NCBI RefSeq assembly: GCF_009928525.1
Contig: NZ_JAABOK010000019.1
Coordinates: 1-51,845, forward strand
Reading direction: 5' to 3'
Origin: Chitinophaga solisilvae
GTDB lineage: Bacteria > Bacteroidota > Bacteroidia > Chitinophagales > Chitinophagaceae
DNA length: 51,845 nt
Shown here: one piece after another, positions 49,055 through 51,845 of the stretch
Layout of the letters: the number at the start of each line of letters is the position of its first letter
How positions within the stretch are numbered: position 1 is the first letter of the stretch
Program-made: the position numbers and the translations under genes
Notes under the pieces: generated by a model
The model's database searches: none
Told to the model about the DNA's origin: nothing
Seen by the model: only the letters and a program-made list of their open reading frames with translations

Positions 49055-50734
49055 TTAACGCATCAGTGTCAGGAATCCGACGAAGCGCTGGATTTTACCG
49101 GGCTGCGTTTTATCTTTTATGGTGATGACATAATAATAGGTGCCGTCCGGAAGCTGGTCGCCGATACGTAATCCGCGGTTGGCGCGGCCGTCCCAGCTGT
49201 TGCGGTAGTCCGGATTTTCGTAAACGGCATCTCCCCAGCGGTTGAATATTTTCATATCTACCTGATCATTGGGTTCGAGGCCATCAATTACAAGCCTGTC
49301 ATTTTTCCCGTCTCCGTTAGGAGAGATACCTTCCGGTATTTTTATTTTCAGCATTTTCAGTGTCACTGGCGTAGGCTCGTTGTAGGCGGTAGGATCGCCG
49401 TTGTTACCGGGGGGCATGATTTCGCCGTTGTTGGAGAGGTCTTTTACGATGAGATCTCCGTTTTTGCCTGCAACCTGAGCTGAGCTGTAGAAGGTGCCGT
49501 AGCGGCCTTCCGGCGCAATGCTGACTTTGAAAGTAACGGTGTCTTGCTGATTGGGAGCGAGTTTGCTCAGTTCTTTCAGTAAGGCGATATCGGCATTCCC
49601 GTCAAATCCTTCATTCGGCACCAGTTCTCCGCCGGTGGTGATGATACCGCTGCGTTTAAATTTCATCGGGAAGGGGAAGGTGTTGGCGATGTTATGGGTA
49701 AGCGTCACGCTGTCCAGCGGCAGGTCGCCCATATTACGCAGGATCAGCGTGAATGTAACGGAGTAGGTCTGGTCTGGTTGCGGCAGCGGTTCGCTGGCAA
49801 TCTGCGCCAGCCCGATGATGGCTTTCCGCAACAGTTCCGAGAAGGTAAACGGTCCCAGTTTACTGGCAGGGTTACTGGCAATGGCCCCCTGTGTGCTGGT
49901 GCCGTTCACGTTAGCAGCGCCGGCATTTTCCCAGCGTTGTCCGTTCCAGCGGGCGGTCAGCAGTGCGGGGAGGGATGCCACGACCGTACCTGTTTTATCC
50001 TTATCCCAGGTAAGTGTAACGGCAACGGGCGTATTACCTGCATCGCGGGTAAGTATCCAGTATTCGCGGGTATTTACCTTTCCTGTTTTATCATCTGTTA
50101 ATCGGGGATCATAGCGGGAAGTGTTATTATCCCGGAGATGATAGCTGGCGCTGATGATCTCATCTTCCTGCAGGGGGGCGCTGATGCCTGCTGGCCGGTA
50201 ATATTGATCGTTGCCGATGGGAAACAGGAATGCTTCATTTCCTTTTTTGGCGACGCTGCCGGAAACATGGCTGTAATCGGAAGGCTTCACTGGTCTGGCG
50301 CCGTTGAAGAATAATACTTTTCCCTGTCCGGTTGTTTTAACGATGCCGTTCATAAAATGCATTTCGTGTCGGATGCCCATTTCATGATCTGTTTCATATG
50401 CGATTCCTGTGGTGGTATTGTTCATAAATGCCTTGTAGAAGCTGGCCGGCACAGATCCGGTTATTTTCTGCAGGGTGTTGCCGTTGAAATAGGTGGCGCC
50501 GGTGTCAGTAACGGCGATGTTACCGTTGTTCTGCATATTCTTTTTGAAGGTAGTTTGTCCGTCATTGTAGTAGCTGCCTTCATTGAGGAAGTCATCACCG
50601 AAATAAACGATGGTATTACCGGTAATATGCAGTGTTCCTTTGTTTACAACCGTTTGGGCAGAAGCAATGGTGATTGCTCCTGCCATAAATAAAACGGTTG
50701 TCATTGTACGCCTGCCTTGTATGTTAAATATCAT
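49055..50734 (-). CDS. Type B T9SS-sorted secreted protein (gliding-type C-terminal domain)
   Basis: 559 aa. Signal peptide (residues about 10-27; an alternative start at 50704 keeps it). Beta-rich ectodomain, a DUF11-like segment near 310-420 (LRNMGDLPLDSVTLTHNI), then the C-terminal GldB-type CTD: PEGISPNGDGKNDRLVIDG, FNRWGDAVYENPDYRNSWDG and LPDGTYYYVITIKD. This domain is recognised by the type IX secretion system for export and surface attachment. It is encoded between the repeat protein and the triplicated family. Confidence 0.92.
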   Translation of the reverse strand: MIFNIQGRRTMTTVLFMAGAITIASAQTVVNKGTLHITGNTIVYFGDDFLNEGSYYNDGQTTFKKNMQNNGNIAVTDTGATYFNGNTLQKITGSVPASFYKAFMNNTTTGIAYETDHEMGIRHEMHFMNGIVKTTGQGKVLFFNGARPVKPSDYSHVSGSVAKKGNEAFLFPIGNDQYYRPAGISAPLQEDEIISASYHLRDNNTSRYDPRLTDDKTGKVNTREYWILTRDAGNTPVAVTLTWDKDKTGTVVASLPALLTARWNGQRWENAGAANVNGTSTQGAIASNPASKLGPFTFSELLRKAIIGLAQIASEPLPQPDQTYSVTFTLILRNMGDLPLDSVTLTHNIANTFPFPMKFKRSGIITTGGELVPNEGFDGNADIALLKELSKLAPNQQDTVTFKVSIAPEGRYGTFYSSAQVAGKNGDLIVKDLSNNGEIMPPGNNGDPTAYNEPTPVTLKMLKIKIPEGISPNGDGKNDRLVIDGLEPNDQVDMKIFNRWGDAVYENPDYRNSWDGRANRGLRIGDQLPDGTYYYVITIKDKTQPGKIQRFVGFLTLMR

Positions 50735-50746
50735 ATCAGTTGCTGA

Positions 50747-51845
50747 TTAGAATGTGTAGCTGATAACGTACCAGGTGTTTCCGTCCGATATCAGCGTGAC
50801 TTTCAATGCGCCGTTGGTGGCTCCTCCGGTGAAGGAGGAGAGTAGTGTGTCAGATTGCACGCCGTCCGCATAGCTGAGTTGTTTATTGAATTTCAGTGTC
50901 TGCGAGGGGGTGAACTGGTTGATGATAAGCATCCGGTTGGCGCTGGCCGCCGGCTCCGGCAGGGTAATGGTGCGGGTGGCGGTCATATCTTTTACGATGA
51001 TGATGTAATCGTTGGCGGCAACGGTGTAATCGGCATTGGAGACAACTTTGAGGTTAGCCATGGCCGGGTTGCTCCGGACGATAGACAGGATGGTGTCTTT
51101 TACCGGGCGGGTGACCAGTGTTTTGGCGAGGGTTTCGCGGACGGTCTGGCTGCCGAGGCTGTCTACGATTACCTGTCTGGTACTGTCCCTGAAACCTTTG
51201 CTGTTGATACCGATTTTGAAGTGTTTAAATACGCTGCTGTCAGCTTTGCTCAATGCATTACCGTTTAGATCATATAGGTCAATGAATCCGCGTTTACCCA
51301 CGCTGTCCGCTTTCCCTTGCAGCCTGGTATAAATGCTGTCTCTGAATACGGTGCTTTTGATGATGCTATCCCTGGTAGATCTTCCGGTTATCTGAATGAT
51401 ACTGTCCCTGATGCGGCCACGGGATAGGGAGTCAAGTACAACGGTACTGGTGCTGTCCCTGAATCCTTTGCTGTTGATACCTATTTTGAAGTGCTTAAAT
51501 ACGCTGCTGTCAGATTTGGCGAGTGCATTGCCGTTTAGATCATATAGATCAATGAATCCGCGTTTACCCACGCTGTCGGCTTTTCCTTGCAGCCTGGTAT
51601 AAATGCTGTCTCTGAATACGGTGCTTTTGATGAGGCTGTCTCTGGTAGATCTTCCGGTGATCTGGATGATACTATCGCGGATGCGGCCACGGGATAGGGA
51701 GTCCAGTACAACGGTACTGGTGCTGTCCCTGAATCCTTTGCTGTTGATACCGATTTTGAAGTGCTTAAATACGCTGCTGTCAGATTTGGCTATTGCATTG
51801 CCATTGACATCATATAAGTCAATGAATCCACGTTTGCCCACGCTG
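50747..51845 (-). CDS. Repetitive secreted/surface protein, 5' part outside the window
   Basis: At least 365 aa; the 5' end lies beyond 51845 (the GTG at 51841 is a repeat-internal Val). Two near-identical 90-aa repeats (51299-51838) and a third diverging one are rich in RDS, DST and KSDSSVFKHFKIGINSKGF-type segments. They are followed by a unique beta-rich C-terminus ending WYVISYTF. It looks like a fibre or stalk. First visible gene of the operon leading to the T9SS protein. No sorting domain is seen in it. Confidence 0.8.
   Translation of the reverse strand, partial: SVGKRGFIDLYDVNGNAIAKSDSSVFKHFKIGINSKGFRDSTSTVVLDSLSRGRIRDSIIQITGRSTRDSLIKSTVFRDSIYTRLQGKADSVGKRGFIDLYDLNGNALAKSDSSVFKHFKIGINSKGFRDSTSTVVLDSLSRGRIRDSIIQITGRSTRDSIIKSTVFRDSIYTRLQGKADSVGKRGFIDLYDLNGNALSKADSSVFKHFKIGINSKGFRDSTRQVIVDSLGSQTVRETLAKTLVTRPVKDTILSIVRSNPAMANLKVVSNADYTVAANDYIIIVKDMTATRTITLPEPAASANRMLIINQFTPSQTLKFNKQLSYADGVQSDTLLSSFTGGATNGALKVTLISDGNTWYVISYTF
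51299..51838 (-). repeat. 270-bp tandem coding repeats (two full copies)
   Basis: Copies 51569-51838 and 51299-51568 have a 270-bp (90-codon) period and differ at only a handful of positions; a third, diverged copy follows towards 51150. Low divergence at DNA level suggests recent duplication or gene conversion. More copies are expected beyond the window edge. Confidence 0.93.

Noticed and set aside
51839..51841. GTG at the window edge as start of the repeat protein
   Set aside because: The codon is Val in a repeat unit (SVGKRGF) that recurs in frame in later copies; the true start lies beyond the window.

Overview
The window looks like chromosomal DNA of a Bacteroidota bacterium, most likely Chitinophagaceae and close to Chitinophaga. 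Evidence: about a dozen TAnnTTTG -7 promoter boxes, very weak Shine-Dalgarno signals, many SPII lipoproteins, SusC-like outer-membrane receptors, ECF sigma/FecR-like pairs and a type IX secretion (gliding-type) C-terminal domain. I saw no rRNA, tRNA, CRISPR array, transposase or phage structural module. The genus is inference; the phylum is well supported.

Layout. 1-7.1 kb: an exported protein coupled to a patatin-like lipase, then small housekeeping genes (DUF3995-like, an HExxH lipoprotein, two Rossmann-fold proteins, DUF3574, a CHAP peptidoglycan amidase). 7.3-13.9 kb: GH114-like lipoprotein, GNAT, ECF sigma factor with membrane partner, a second GNAT, a large CocE/X-Pro-peptidase-like hydrolase and a NUDIX protein. 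14.2-19.5 kb: two beta/gamma-crystallin-like paralogues, bestrophin, a MocR regulator divergent from a GNAT, and a DUF1080 protein. 19.8-26.3 kb: GH30 lipoprotein, NlpE-like lipoprotein, a DapB-like oxidoreductase lacking the catalytic His, a hypothetical, LysR divergent from a thioredoxin-fold protein, and a lipoprotein. 26.4-28.4 kb: YdeI-like protein, then an ArsR-AHSA1-DoxX operon with a readable promoter and operator.

29.2-39.1 kb is a co-directional seven-gene iron/xenosiderophore-type island: ECF sigma factor, short FecR-like anti-sigma, propeller-like lipoprotein, TonB-dependent receptor, DUF4374 lipoprotein, PepSY membrane protein and a second outer-membrane beta-barrel. The receptor/DUF4374/PepSY core matches the Bacteroides XusABC layout. 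39.3-47.0 kb: astacin-like protease, DUF1801 protein, a 5-oxoprolinase operon (pxpB-pxpC-pxpA) with an NRAMP-related permease, and a SulP transporter. 47.1 kb to the end: a minus-strand operon of secreted proteins, namely three small paralogues, a T9SS type-B sorted protein and a repetitive surface protein that runs off the window.

The most unusual feature is a set of ten long intergenic palindromes (about 105-150 bp each). The stems reach 65 bp without a mismatch. They fall into sequence classes with different outer arms, but nine share a GCGAAGAT-like core near the loop. Arms match each other within an element far better than they match other elements, and several arms begin inside a stop codon. 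This points to copying-based maintenance rather than ordinary insertion or simple terminators.
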